The notes under the pieces were generated by a model. The model did no database searches, was not told where the DNA came from, and saw only the letters and a list, made by a program, of their open reading frames with translations. From NCBI RefSeq assembly GCF_000699445.3, contig NC_067197.1, forward strand, positions 29,247,809-29,311,808: DNA of 64,000 nt, written 5' to 3'. The stretch is from Schistosoma haematobium (taxonomy: Eukaryota > Platyhelminthes > Trematoda > Strigeidida > Schistosomatidae). The position numbers were made by a program, and so were the translations under genes. How positions within the stretch are numbered: the first letter of the stretch is position 1; the number at the start of each line of letters is the position of its first letter. This document shows positions 34,933 through 46,240 of this stretch, one piece after another.

Positions 34933-35495
34933 TGACTTCACTATTAACCACAGTTTATCTATCCCATAAATATATTGGATTTATTGATAATGCTATGAAA
35001 TTATGATGATAGCTTCTGTACGTACCGTTTAACTCGATAAAATTTTATAAGTATTAGGATATTATATAATTACATAAAATAAGAAAGATTGGTTGAGCCG
35101 ATGAGTTTTTTGTTCAGCGATTTCATTTTCAACGCTGTACAATCACAAAGATATACTTATTTTTCAAAAAGACGATAGTTGCAATAGTGGTGATTATAAA
35201 ATTCTCTTAAAAGTGGTATCAGTGGGGCAGATTAAACAAAAGTATTTTTATCAGGGAAACTAATAATAGTTTTATTGTTGATCGCTTAAATGTTCATTGC
35301 GAAGATAGATCGGAAAATTATGATTTAGAAAGAAAGGCTTAGGATGATAAGACGAAATAACGAAATTGGAATGAGACGTAATCAGGGGGATCATAGAAAC
35401 AGAAGTAAACCATTTGGAGGTAAAAAGCCTATAAGGAAGATAGATAAAAACCATATTGCTGTGAAAGAAGAAAAGAATGAAGAAGAAGCAAAATT
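34933..35495. other. No gene recognised
   Basis: AT-rich. The open frame beginning at 35344 (+) overlaps the end of the Penelope-like remnant and is likely spurious. Confidence 0.35.
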
Positions 35496-35499
35496 ATTA

Positions 35500-36615
35500 A
35501 AGATTAAGACTATGATAGAAGAAAGGGTTTCACTAGTGTCTTTTGAACACAATTTAGGATTTTACAAATGTATAATTAGTGCTTTACCAACGTTAAGAAG
35601 ATGGAATATAACTAACTTTGGTAGCCTTTTACTTATATTGTAGATGACTTTTAATACAGGGTCCGCTTTGTTTAAGTGACTTGTGTTCACAAGGTGCATA
35701 ATTATTGAACTTCTTATTGAGCCGTGTCCACCTATTTTTACTCAAGCAGGGTAGTGTTCTTGAATTCCTCCGGATATAGTACGCATCGAACGACCTATAC
35801 ATCTGGCTCCATGTGAACAGGTAAATTGTTAAATGCACATAGAGTCGGTCAAATGAGATAGGTTTAATCCTTAAGATAACTGATAAACATCAATCGGCTG
35901 GAGAAGTTACTGTGAAGGACATTCTTTTCAGAGAATAGGAAATTCTTTTCTTAAGGACGTCCGTAAGTATATCATCTTTGTAATCGATGTTCATATAGTG
36001 TTTTTTATCAAGCGAAGTCATTTGTCCATTAAGCGGTTTTACTCTTATATTCTTGTCAATAAATATGGAAGGATGTCCTTTTTCGATAAGTACTTTCTTA
36101 AGGAGGCTCAGTTCGACATTTATGACCTTAGAACAACAAGTTTTTCATATTCGCATGGCGAATGGTATGATTAAGTTTCGCTTTCGACTTATGGGGTTCC
36201 ACCTGTGGAAACTTGAGAGCTGGCCATTTCATAAGGGTTTCCTGTCGGTAGATCTTGCCAGAGTTCCGTCGTATTTTCCTGTCCTTTCGACAACAAGAAA
36301 GTGAATACTTTTTTTTGTTTTCAACTTCAAATGTGAGATTTATTGCTGGGTGACAGTAATTAAATGTTTTTAGAAGATGATTCAAATCATGTTTGTTGTC
36401 ACAAATGATAAAAACATCATACACATACCTTTTATCCAAATGGAAGTTATCGATAGTTGTTTTAAGTTAATTGTTTTCTTGAGTGACCGTAAAACAATCT
36501 GCTAGTAATGGACCAAGAGGAGATCGCTTTTCTATGCCATCCTTTTGTTTATAAATTATATCGTTGAATGTAAATTAAACGATACAAGTGCATTGTAGTA
36601 GCAGTTCCTTTAAAC
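35500..36615 (-). mobile_element. Penelope-like element remnant: reverse transcriptase and GIY-YIG endonuclease
   Basis: Minus strand, 5' to 3': SPLGPLLADCFTV (near 36520), catalytic box RYVYDVFIICDNKHDLNHLL (36437-36380, where YVDD is expected), NLTFEVENKKK, then after frame breaks a GIY-YIG-like segment (FTCSHGARCIGRSMRTIS, near 35810; SIRSSIIMHLVNTSHL) and a C-terminal end (RLLNVGKALIIHL.NPKLC). This order is diagnostic of Penelope-like retroelements. The Asp-to-Tyr change and stops make it dead. Confidence 0.8.
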
Positions 36616-37080
36616 ATCACCTGAAATCTAATCGGAAACTAGTTAGCATTTAATAAAGTTTTTGTCACCATATAGTATTAATCGCTAATCTATACTTCCA
36701 TCAGTATGATTAATTATATGATTCACAATAATAATTGGGATTTAGAACTGGGTAAATGTTGATTTTTCCGAGTCCTTGACAGATGATCTCTTAATTTAGT
36801 ATTATTTTTGCTGTGTTTTCAATAATTGTCTGCTTATTTTCAGACATTCTTTACAAAAATAAAAAAACCTCACATTCTTTTTATAGTCATTTTGTTTCCG
36901 GTACATCTAGGATATGTTAGTTATTTACATGTGAGTCAATAAAATGATTCACTTTATAAGCTCCTTGCAATACACGCTTGTTTTTCATAGGTCTAATAAA
37001 ACATAAGTTTCTCATTTCTTGGAAGAACAGTGATTGCTTGATCTCTTTCATTATTTTTTAAGTAAAACAATGACTGGTGG
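36616..37080. other. No gene recognised
   Basis: AT-rich between the Penelope remnant and the ribosomal DNA piece. Confidence 0.35.
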
Positions 37081-37084
37081 TTGC

Positions 37085-37540
37085 TTTTCAGTATTCCCGA
37101 GGGCCATTGTCATTGGGACATTGTAAGGCATGTCGCCATTGCTAACATTAATTAGTTTGACTGTCGTGTAAGCGGAATAGGTCAACTTTGGCCTGTTCGT
37201 GCTGTGCATAATTGATTCACGCGATCATCGATCGGAATAACTATACATGTGATGTGAATGTGTATATGAATGATGCGAATGGTCCACCAGGGTGCTTGTT
37301 ACCTGTGTAGTTGCGCCACAGGATTGAGCTGTACTATTCAGATTGTAGCGTTAAAGCCTATACGGTGTCTGGTTCCCCTGCTAGACAGGGTTGAGCAGTA
37401 CTGTTTGGGTTGTCACGTGAAAGTCCGGATGGTGTCTCGTTCTCCTGAAAACCAATGTAAAATTACCCTGGCCCACAAGGGTATATTATATAACTGTGAA
37501 TAAACTGGTTGATCCTGCCAGTAGTCATATGCTTGCTTGC
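37085..37540 (+). pseudogene. Ribosomal DNA fragment: probable 5' external spacer plus first bases of 18S rRNA
   Basis: 37502-37535 matches the 5' end of eukaryotic 18S rRNA (CTGGTTGATCCTGCCAGTAG, then TCATATGCTTG) with one mismatch at the start, and then stops matching after 34 nt. The preceding 400 bp are clearly less AT-rich than the surroundings and sit where the external transcribed spacer would be. The spacer assignment is inferred from position. Confidence 0.7.
37502..37535 (+). pseudogene. 18S rRNA 5' end, 34-nt truncated copy
   Basis: Near-universal 18S start. The real gene continues with GTCTC...; here GCTTGCTTGAAAACAA follows instead. Confidence 0.85.
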
Positions 37541-38182
37541 TTGAAAACAATAACTGGATACATTTTTATGAAGAATGTGATTAAACCCTGAAGAATATGA
37601 TTGTCTATATGGACATTTAAATTATCAAGAGCATAGTGTGGTTAAGTGAATTAGTTTACTTGTTTTAATATTATTAACATACACTATGTTGTAGTACTAA
37701 TCTTGTTAGCGAGATGAAATAAATGAAATACAAAGAAAAAACAAAAAACAAAAGATAATAAGTGGTCATTAATACGTAAGAGATTTGTATAATGAACAAA
37801 AAACAAACAGGATTATGATAAGAGGTGATATCTATCAAAAGTACCTGGAAGTAAACAATTATTCATACTGTCAAATGGAGGAATTCAATATATCTGCTTA
37901 TTTTCAAATAAATCTATTTTCACTGGAGAGATTTATTGTTTATAAGCAACGTAACGTTTAGCTATGGGAAATAAAATGTGTTTTTTTCTCCCAAATTGTT
38001 CCATTTTGAATAGAAATGTCATGAGTGGTTTGTTAATTACATTCATTTTGTTTCTATTAGTTGGTAGCTAGTTATTTATATCAGATGAACACTTAGTGAA
38101 AATGAATACAATGGATTAAAATAAACATATAATTTATTTTCACATAATTACGTTGATTGATCAGAGAAAAAAGGTTGAGTCG

Positions 38183-38231
<49 letters not shown>

Positions 38232-39742
38232 ATATTTTCTTAGTAGTAGTTTTTTGCAGTAATTTAATAAAGTTAACATCATCATAATCATCATTAAGGT
38301 GTGTTATAACTTGTCAGTTGAATGTTAGTTGTTATATCTGGTCGTCACTGATTGTTGTATGGGAAACTCTTATCACTTATACTTGAAACGAGGGACCTCT
38401 GCAATTCCCACGACGCGAAAGTAAGAACACAAAGACTGGTACAAGTAAAGACTTATTAACTTCAAAACACTACGACGACGACCCTAGTTGAAAATGCACT
38501 CATTTATATATTGATTGTATACCCATTTTGATTAATAATTAGGATGAATTCACATATATAACAAATCACATCCTGAGCATAGTTCATGTCAATGGAATAC
38601 AAGAATATCGTATATTATACAGAATAAAATATCATACGAGAAAACCAAACCCAATACTACACTAAATAATCATTACATTGAATCAAAACGGAAGTAGTCT
38701 TGAACAATAACTCATAATGAGTAAATCAATCGAAAATTGACTTTTCTTTCCATCATATCAAGATGCTTCTTCAAAAACTGCAGAGTAATCTAATGTTATG
38801 TCTTTGAAATTGATTATTCAAAAAGAATACAGTTGATAAGTAATTAAAATAAAAATCTTAGTAAGTCTTTGATCAAAACAATTTCAGGTAGGAAAGACAA
38901 TCAATAAAAAAATGAAAATTAAAATAACTGTATTGTAATAATTAATAGATATGGAGTAAATAACAAGTTTATTACTATGTTCCTTTATTTTATCAAGAGA
39001 AACGCTTAATGATAACTAACTGAGTACGTTTTTTGAACACAATATTCAAGTTGAAGGTATTAATTACTGTAAAGATTGAAAGTCTAAGAATAAAGAATCA
39101 ATACTATTTATTGATTATCTTATATATCGATAGGTAGTTATTCTGTTTATCATGTTTACCGAACAGACTTACTGAAATGATCAAATTTTGTGAAGAATCA
39201 ATAAACGAACATAACGTATACTTAATCAGTCAAAGTTATCTTTTGATATAAATAAACATCGCAATAAAGATAATATCATCATGTTCAGAATAATAAACAT
39301 CTATGTTAAGTAATTTTAGGTTAGACTTAAGATGTGATAGACGATAGACAAATATCATTGGTTTTATGACGTGTTTGGTTTAGGATAGTTAATTCAGTCA
39401 CCTATAGTGTTAGTTTTATGATAAACAATTTTATTTCCCTAAATCATTTTGATACTATAAGTATTCGTATTTAGGTGAGAATAAATGTCTTGACGACCAA
39501 GAGCAGTTCATATCAATAACTTGTAAGCTAATCAAAATTATGACGGTCGAAATTCTTCATTCTTTTAGAAAAGTCATCCAAGGCATACTTAAAATACATG
39601 GAATTTTTATATGATGAGAAATTAACTAGTCCATAAAGTTTTATTTCATGAGTTAAAAAGTTAATTAATTTTTTGATACAGCTAAACTTATGACAATTGA
39701 ATATCATATAATTTTCTGTTTTTGAATGCTTAATTATCATCC
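37541..39742. other. No gene recognised
   Basis: AT-rich, with a TA microsatellite at 38189-38226. A GC-richer island at 38330-38480 is unidentified. Confidence 0.4.
38189..38226. repeat. (TA)n microsatellite
   Basis: TA run of 38 bases. Confidence 0.95.
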
Positions 39743-39975
39743 ACTACTGTGCTAAGTGCCTTTTACATTGACAGATATAAGTGGTATGTATCATCAATCA
39801 AAAGTGGAATGCCTGGCAATAAAAGGTTAAGAAGATTGAATAGACGAGAACAGAAACAGTGTGATTGGTATGGAAATGAAAGAAAAACAACATCTGAAAC
39901 AATTGATGGACATTTTACAAACAAAGTATTAGACGCATAGTGTTCACATTTTACCGAATTACACTGTTATCTTGC
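39743..39975 (-). repeat. Dispersed repeat D, copy 2 (minus)
   Basis: Reverse complement of the copies at 23054 and 42013; shares the ATTGATGATACATACCACTT-like and TTGTTTCAGATG-like words. Confidence 0.6.
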
Positions 39976-40440
39976 ATTCAATCACAGTTAGTTGTTCCGA
40001 CTTATGTTTTTGTCTATTACACTACCATTACTACTGACCATTGTAATATTAACAGTAGTCAGTGAAGAATATCTTAATTTCCGTTTGTTTGAAAGAAAAG
40101 TCAAAATGATAAATATTGATCAATAATTAAATAATATCTGCTTGGTTTAAGGATCAATCTATTCAGGTATACAATAAGATTTGAAATACTGTGGAATTTA
40201 TTTAATCACACCTGGGATAACAGTAGTATCTATTTTAATGTAATATATTGTATAATAAAACTGGAACGTTAAGCATAATAATAGGAATATACTATACATT
40301 TGGTTGAATAAAACTAGATGACATTAAATCGATAACAGATCACAAACTTTAAAGTTATAAATCCCTTAAAATCATTGTTTACAAATCATTTACAGTGTTC
40401 AATAATTTGTCTTATTAGTATGGGGTTGTAAATATATTTA
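39976..40440. other. No gene recognised
   Basis: AT-rich. Confidence 0.4.
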
Positions 40441-40605
40441 ACTTCATTACACTCACCTACGACTTCCCACGAATCATTCGAAATCAGGATCTTTGGTGTC
40501 GTGCGCGAACGTTTAACCTCTAGATCACTGGACTGAAATCCAACGGCATTAATGTCTAACTTCAGTCAATCAACGATATTTCCCGTCAATCTGTCATTGC
40601 CTTAC
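40440..40605 (-). mobile_element. Hammerhead SINE fragment: tRNA-like head only
   Basis: Minus strand carries the segment before the head (GACTGAAGTTAGACATTAATGCCGT-like), a head with A box AGTGATCTAGAGGTTAAACG, and a decayed B box. The ribozyme and 3' half are missing. Confidence 0.55.
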
Positions 40606-41620
40606 ATTTGACAAGACAAAGTAACCAGTAGAAACAAGTAAGAACAGGTTAGATTTTTCTTTTTTGGAATGATCACATTGCCAAGCCAAGAAAGTTCTTA
40701 AGTTGAAAAGAACATTGGTTCGGGTCAACTTTAGCAATTTTCCATTTTGTTTGATGGTGGCTAAATTAGCTGCATAATTATTATTCAGTAACTGCTTCAT
40801 TTAAGGATAACTATTACTATCACGGTCGACAGTGTGAAACCTGTGAATCAGCCTACATTGAATTGTCAACTTAAATGTCCATTACGGTATAATTTATACA
40901 GAACAACATATAATCTAGTGCACATCTTGTTGTGTAATTTTCTGCAGCTATCTCATTACAATTTACCATAAACTTCACAATCACATGTTGATTTTTATCA
41001 AACATTATATGGATTCTATGTAGAATAAATTATATTTAAACATAAAATTATCCTTCAATTTTTATTTGGAACTCATAGATACTCTGATTACAATGAAAGT
41101 TGAATGCCCAGTGATTATAATAGAGATTAACTTTTATTTAGTGAAATGAATTTAGTGTTTCGTCATAAACACTAACAATAGATAGTGAATAATTGCTATT
41201 ATAATTGTAATATTATGTTTTCTTTCTTTTAATTGTTCTGTCTATAAGCTTTTCATTCAGTTTATTATAACTTCTCAATTGTTTTTATTGAGTTAACACC
41301 CACATGCACACACACACGCTTTTATTGATATGAACAAAATATTATCAGTATATTAGAATAAAACATACTTCTATTGACTGATCTATTTTGATGCATTTTG
41401 AAACAACCATCAATAATGTATATACGATGGTCCTTCTTTATTTAGTATTAAAATATGGTCCCATTTATGATTCTTTTTCCTTAATACATAATAACAATGA
41501 ATATTCTATTTATGAATTATTTACATTAAATTGTATTAACCATTATAGAATAGTATAAATAGATTCACAACTGTTGAGCTTGAAAATGAAAGGTCACTAA
41601 AACAGTTATTTGCTCAGTCT
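40606..41620. other. No gene recognised
   Basis: AT-rich, no repeat identified. Confidence 0.4.
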
Positions 41621-41624
41621 ATTG

Positions 41625-42012
41625 TACTATGATGGACGAGAACACAGGCGAAAACAACCAAATGTGTTTTAACTGTTTTATGTGTCTTCTCGCGACGGGG
41701 GTGTTGCTTACGAAAAGCAAATGTCCTACACTTCAACTGGGTCGGTGAATATGAAGGATTCACCTAGGGAAATTGGAAAACCCTGGTTCCAAACCAATCG
41801 TGCACATGATCTACAGAGTCCTGAGGGAACAAATGGCATCTGAACCGATTATTCATTACATGCTACCATGAGACTGCATCTCATGACCTTCTTCGGTCTG
41901 GGCACTCGGGCAGTATCACAGCCGACATATGGACCATGTGACTTGTGTGGCGCATATGTATTCGGTACCCCTTTGTACCGATATTTATGTGTTCAAAGAA
42001 ATATATAAAACA
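41625..42012 (+). mobile_element. LINE 3'-end fragment (second family)
   Basis: 41930-42005 (TGTGTGGCGCATATGTATTC, TTTATGTGTTCAAAGAAATA) matches the 3' end of the LINE at 43014-43745. The upstream GC-richer part (41690-41925) has no recognisable frame and may belong to the same or another repeat. Confidence 0.5.
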
Positions 42013-42250
42013 TAAAATTACAGAATCACTTAGTGAAATCTGAGAATCATACAGTGAACACTTCATTTGCAAAATGTCAATCAGTTGTCTCAAACTTTTT
42101 TGTTCCTTCTTTTTCACACCATTCATTCTCTGTTCTCATCCTCTTCTCTTTGGTCTTCTTAACTTTCCACTGTCAGACATTTCATTTTCGATTGATGATA
42201 TATACTACTTATATTTGTCAATATCAGTAGCACACACCACAGTACTATTT
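42013..42250 (+). repeat. Dispersed repeat D, copy 3
   Basis: Directly follows the LINE tail. Shares AAAATTACAGAATC, TAGTGAAATCTGAGAA and TTTCGATTGATGATAT with the other D copies. Confidence 0.65.
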
Positions 42251-42890
42251 ATTCGTTGAACTTAGTAAAGTAGGCTTTGTTTAATAAGAAAAAATACAGG
42301 ATAGTAAACTTTTTTTTTATAATTATTCAGAAAAATTGTTATAATGAAATGGTATTTCATTTTTTTGTTTGTTTGTTTTTAAAATAAACATTTAATGCAA
42401 CCAATAATTGGATATCAATAATGAACAACAATTATATTACAAATGCTATACAAAGTATTCAATCTTATATTATAGTGATGATTGCGTGACAACACACCTT
42501 TTAAAAAAAGTCTTCTAAACCTTTTGAGTCCGATTTTTTTATTATTTTGTCATTAACAAACAAACAAACAAATTAATTTGAAATTCCTTATTCATTTACT
42601 CAATAGTTTTATTGAGTAAAAACAAATAAAACGCTATTTATGTTATATCTTATACATGAAATCAGAGAATACATCATTTCAATTTAGAAAAAAATAAAAC
42701 AATTAAAACTAAGTGAATAAAATCAAAGTTAATACTCAAAGGAAATAAATAGTGAACAACAACAACAACAGTTAATAAATGCAATCATCAATGTATATAT
42801 GTAAAATTGGTGATGTGTGTGCGTATGTGCATGTGTATGATTAAATTATATTGTTTGTATGGTGACGTGTCAAAAGGATTGCTTAAATGA
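42251..42890. other. No gene recognised
   Basis: AT-rich with short A and CAA runs. Confidence 0.4.
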
Positions 42891-43013
42891 CTTACTTACT
42901 TAGTTAGTTACACCTGTTGCCTTTTGTGGAGGAACAGAGGCCACCTACAAGCATACTCCATTCGCCTGTAGCTCTTCTTGGACTACTACCGGTCCCAAGC
43001 TTGGAATTAGTTG

Positions 43014-43745
43014 GGAAGTTCGTGTATTTAGGTAGCTACATAAGTGCTAGTGTTGGCGTGAATGATGAGATTGATTAACGTATAGTAAAAGCCAGAGCGG
43101 CTTATGACAATCTGTGCCATCTTTGGCGCCTTCGTGAAGTCACTCTGGCTGACATCCAGTGGCGATACCATGTTAGTAATGCAGAGGTTCGGAATCATGG
43201 GTTTGAGCGCAGAGACTATAATCAAATTGGTGTCACCATCTTCAACCATGGACTTCGGTGGCTTGGAAATGTTCTACGTAAGTTGTTCCAGAGAATTATT
43301 CGTCGTGCATTATTTGCCGACGCTGGGACTGGTTGGAAAAAGCGGAGAGGTGGTCAGTGTATGACATGGTGTCATGGTATGAAAGAAAGCTGCAAAGGGG
43401 TAGCTTGTGTTAGTCCTTCTCGACACAGTGGCTAGAGATGTTATCAGAAATGGCTCAGAATAAAAGCCAGTGGCGATCCTCCTGTAACCCTCTTTTACTT
43501 CCTTCATAAAAAGTGGTTGTATCTTCCTTAACTGAAAGAATTCTTCTGATTGTACCTTTCCGTTTCCCCCATTATTATTATTACACTACCATACACTAAT
43601 TTGTGGTCATTATTGTCCTCTCTTTTTTTCCCCTCTCTTGTACGCAACTCACATTCTTTTTCTCTTCCCATTCTTACTGTTATTGTGTGGCGCATATCTG
43701 GTGCCTACTTGTACCAATATATATGTGTTCAAATAAAATAAATAA
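43014..43745 (+). mobile_element. Non-LTR retrotransposon 3' fragment (second LINE family), nested
   Basis: Translates to a reverse-transcriptase C-terminal region: KFVYLGSYISASVGVNDEID, a stop, RIVKARAAYDNLCHLWRLRE, DIQWRYHVSNAEVR, IGVTIFNHGLRWLGNVLR and ALFADAGTGWKKRRGGQC. Some family segments are deleted. It ends with an AATAAAATAAATAAATAAA tail. Flanking CAAGCTTGGAATTAGTTGGG and CAAGCCTGGATAAAGAAGGG look like a diverged target duplication. Confidence 0.7.
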
Positions 43746-43824
43746 ATAAAACAAGCCTGGATAAAGAAGGGTTGGGAGTGGGGTCAGCATCCCCATCCCT
43801 TGAAAAACAAACTTAATTAAAAAC

Positions 43825-43892
43825 TTTTGATGGAGTTTCGTCCTCTGAGCTGGATGGTTTGGTCCAGCTCAGAGAAGAAAACTTCATCAAAA
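43825..43892. repeat. Imperfect hairpin, 30-bp arms, 8-nt loop
   Basis: Arms 43825-43854 and 43863-43892 pair with only a few mismatches around CTGAGCTGGA / TCCAGCTCAG. It lies inside the RTE-like segment. Confidence 0.85.
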
Positions 43893-43935
43893 TCATCCAC
43901 CTGAGCTACAAATCTTCACCATCTTATTAAAAAAC

Positions 43936-45285
43936 ACTAACCAGAATAAACAAATTTTTCGATATATATATGATTTATTCTGTAATATACGCCTTGGCGT
44001 TAAGTCATTTATTTATGTTAACGACTAACAAATTGCAATGATAAAATGTCTAGAGCCTTTGTTTACAATGTTTTAGAACTATGATAAATATGAAACTTAC
44101 GTTCATGTCTAACCATTTAAAAAGTAAGAAAAAGAATTTTTGTTCTACTATCCCGAATTGTTTCAGTAATGTGTATACATAACGTTTATGATCCAATTAA
44201 ATAGAATTCGGTATTATAAACAACTTACTTGACATCGTAGATTGTACTATTGTAATTCTATTTCAAAAAAATTCCTGTTTATGACAACTGATTGGTAAGA
44301 TGATTTTGCGATAAGTTAGCATAATTTTTAATGAAAAACCACTGAAAGTCAGAAGAAACTAGATAAAAATTATATATATTAGTTGCTAACTCAATGAGAG
44401 TTAGTGTGACAATCTTCTGTGTGGTTCGATAACAACACTTGTCAAACCAGCTTTACTAAATAAGAAGTTCGGGAATCGATAGGGAACTTTATTAGAGAAA
44501 GTCGAATAAACCTGCATACAAGTCATCCTTATGTATAATACTGAACTGATCCAGACAAATGTGGTTAGTGAACTTGGTTGAATGAATAGTCTTTAAACTT
44601 AATTCTGGTAAGCATGCTAACGTTAACATTTATCACTTACCTAATATTTTTGTATAGCTTGTAATTGATCTGAACCCTATCAAGATATCAGTTTGCACAT
44701 ATTTCCACCTAGAAAATACCATCCAAATGTTTTTAAATACCATATGATTCAGCTTTCAAAGTACTTTTTATTATTCAATGTTAGTAGATTTTCTTTTCAA
44801 CTGGCAAATATACTGGAAAGTTATATGTTTTGAGAGAGGCAAAGAGAGAGAGAGTAATTAAATTCTATCTGAGTATTTCAATTTTGTTTTATTCCTTAGC
44901 AACAAATAAAACAAGTTAGTCATCAAATCAAATAATCATGTAATTTTAATGATCGATGAGGGTCTTATGAGATTTTATCTTTAAATGAGTAGGGAAATTT
45001 TTTATTCAAATGGAAATATTGTTTAAGCTATTTTCTATTTATCAAAAACATATCCAATCTTCTCTAATAACAAATTAGTATACACAGTATATTTCATTCC
45101 ATTTCTGATTCTTAAAAAAGAAGACGTTTTATTGATACCAATAAATAGAAGCGAATTATTCCCAATAGTAAAAATTAAAAATTAATACTGACTGAATTTT
45201 AAATTAAGATTTTCAGTTTTATTGAATATATATTTCTTTGTTAATATGTGCGATTTACATGGATAAATAAATAGAGATTAGAAGG
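43936..45285. other. No gene recognised
   Basis: AT-rich with a short GA run at 44843-44854. Confidence 0.4.
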
Positions 45286-45365
45286 GTTTTTTGTGGATAT
45301 TGTAGTAATTCCAATGGTTGAGATCATGTGTCAATTGAAGCTAGACTACCATGGAAAACCTGGAA

Positions 45366-45411
45366 GTACTGGACAGCCGTCTCACCCTATTGCGGGACTC
45401 CTCAGCAGTGT
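45366..45411 (-). ncRNA. Hammerhead ribozyme motif with a core substitution
   Basis: Minus strand: CUGAGGA (45405-45399) and a GUC triplet (45374-45372) are intact, and stem I CACUG/CAGUA mostly pairs. The GAAAC box reads GAGAC (45383-45379), a change in an essential position. Expected to be inactive. Confidence 0.5.
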
Positions 45412-45702
45412 GTAACTACGGTCCCGCCTCACAAGATTCAAACCCGAGACCTATCAGTCTCGCGTGCGAACGTTTAACCACTAGATCACTGAGCCGACAT
45501 TCAACGCTGTTAATGTTTAACTTCAACCAATCCACGAAATTGAGCGACACATCCACCATTGTCATTAGTGAGTTACTATCTCACAACAGATCTGGTTGAA
45601 CTCCATTAGTCACTGCTTCTCACTAGAACCCTAGGAAATACCTCTCGAAGCCAGTCACTAGTGAGCATATGTTCGAATCTGGCGAGGCGGGATCGTGGAT
45701 GT

Positions 45703-45748
45703 GCAATGCTGAAGAGTTCCACAATAGGACGAAATGGCCATCCAGTGC
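45703..45748 (+). ncRNA. Hammerhead ribozyme, best-preserved copy
   Basis: CUGAAGA (45709-45715), stem II GUUC/GGAC with one G-U, GAAA (45731-45734), helix III AUGGCCAU (45734-45741, self-complementary), AUC cleavage triplet (45740-45742), and stem I GCAAUG/CAGUGC (five of six pairs). All invariant core bases are present. The two-base helix III means efficient cutting may need a dimer, as proposed for other short-helix-III hammerheads. Confidence 0.65.
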
Positions 45749-46093
45749 TTCCAGGTTTTCCATATTGGTTTAGTTTTAATCGACTCATGAATTCAACTAT
45801 TAAAAATTACAACTATCCACAAAAAACGTATTCTCCAAAATACAAATATCATGAAGTAATTTCTCTTCTTATTCAAAGTTATGTCATATACTCATTTAAA
45901 TAAACAATATTAACGATTTTTTTATGTAAATTGGTTGAATTAAATTGGTCTAGTTTTACTTGTATCTTCCTATTGTTAATTTGGACTGCAACTGATCAGT
46001 CTCATGCTGGCATATATGCATCCTGTGCGGATTGCCTCGATATAGTCTTAAATCACAAACTTTTTAAGCAAAGATGGATAGTGACTAACAGTA

Positions 46094-46140
46094 GAATCCA
46101 GGATGCGCGTTTCGACCTATTTGGGACTTGTCATCTGGAT
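46094..46140 (-). ncRNA. Sm-alpha-type hammerhead, nearly intact
   Basis: Minus strand: stem I AUCCAG/CUGGAU pairs perfectly, stem II loop CCCAAATAGG, CGAAAC, and an AUC triplet are present. The CUGACGA box reads AUGACAA, with two substitutions in essential positions. Confidence 0.6.
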
Positions 46141-46192
46141 TTACCTGCATCTCAGAGTTGATGTTCACTCTGGGATTCTAGGATGCAAGTAT

Positions 46193-46240
46193 ATTCATCT
46201 GACGAGTCGCAAATAGGACGAAACGTTCAGCCTGGATTTC
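46193..46240 (+). ncRNA. Sm-alpha-type hammerhead, core intact, stem I decayed
   Basis: CUGACGA (46199-46205) and GACGAAAC (46217-46224) are intact. Stem II has a G-G mismatch (GUCG/GGAC). Stem I and the cleavage triplet have diverged. Confidence 0.55.

Larger units (their letters stand above)
42893..43935. mobile_element. Composite: RTE ends (3' minus, 5' UTR plus) with a nested LINE
   Basis: 42893-42962 is an RTE 3' tail on the minus strand. 42963-43013 is RTE 5' UTR on the plus strand, and that 5' UTR resumes at 43755 (GGTTGGGAGTGGGGTCAGCA, then CACTAACCAGAATAA near 43925). The interval is another LINE. The arrangement matches the inverted RTE copy at 34624-34932. Confidence 0.65.
45287..45825. 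mobile_element. Foldback pair of hammerhead SINEs
   Basis: Left unit (45287-45660) is a minus-strand SINE with a tRNA-like head (A box near 45470-45495; B box GGGTTTGAATC near 45430-45445) and hammerhead. Right arm (45670-45825) is the + strand 3' half, starting in a B box (GTTCGAATCTGG) and containing a second hammerhead. The outer arms (45287-45445 and 45670-45825) are reverse complements of each other with scattered differences. Confidence 0.8.

Noticed and set aside
35344..35643. Plus-strand frame rich in Lys, Arg and Glu
   Set aside because: Lies over the end of the Penelope-like remnant and shows no domain; biased composition from A/G-rich DNA.
36053..36304. Plus-strand open frame of 83 codons
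   Set aside because: Shadow of the Penelope-like reverse transcriptase on the minus strand.
37270..37503. 77-codon open frame ending at the 18S start
   Set aside because: Better explained as ribosomal spacer sequence; Cys-rich translation without a domain.
42033..42259. Overlapping hydrophobic open frames
   Set aside because: They belong to repeat D, whose copies do not keep the frame.
43825..43892. Possible hammerhead because of a GTTTCGTCC word
   Set aside because: The minus strand has GGACGAAAC, but no CUGANGA box and no cleavage strand at the right spacing; it is a plain hairpin.
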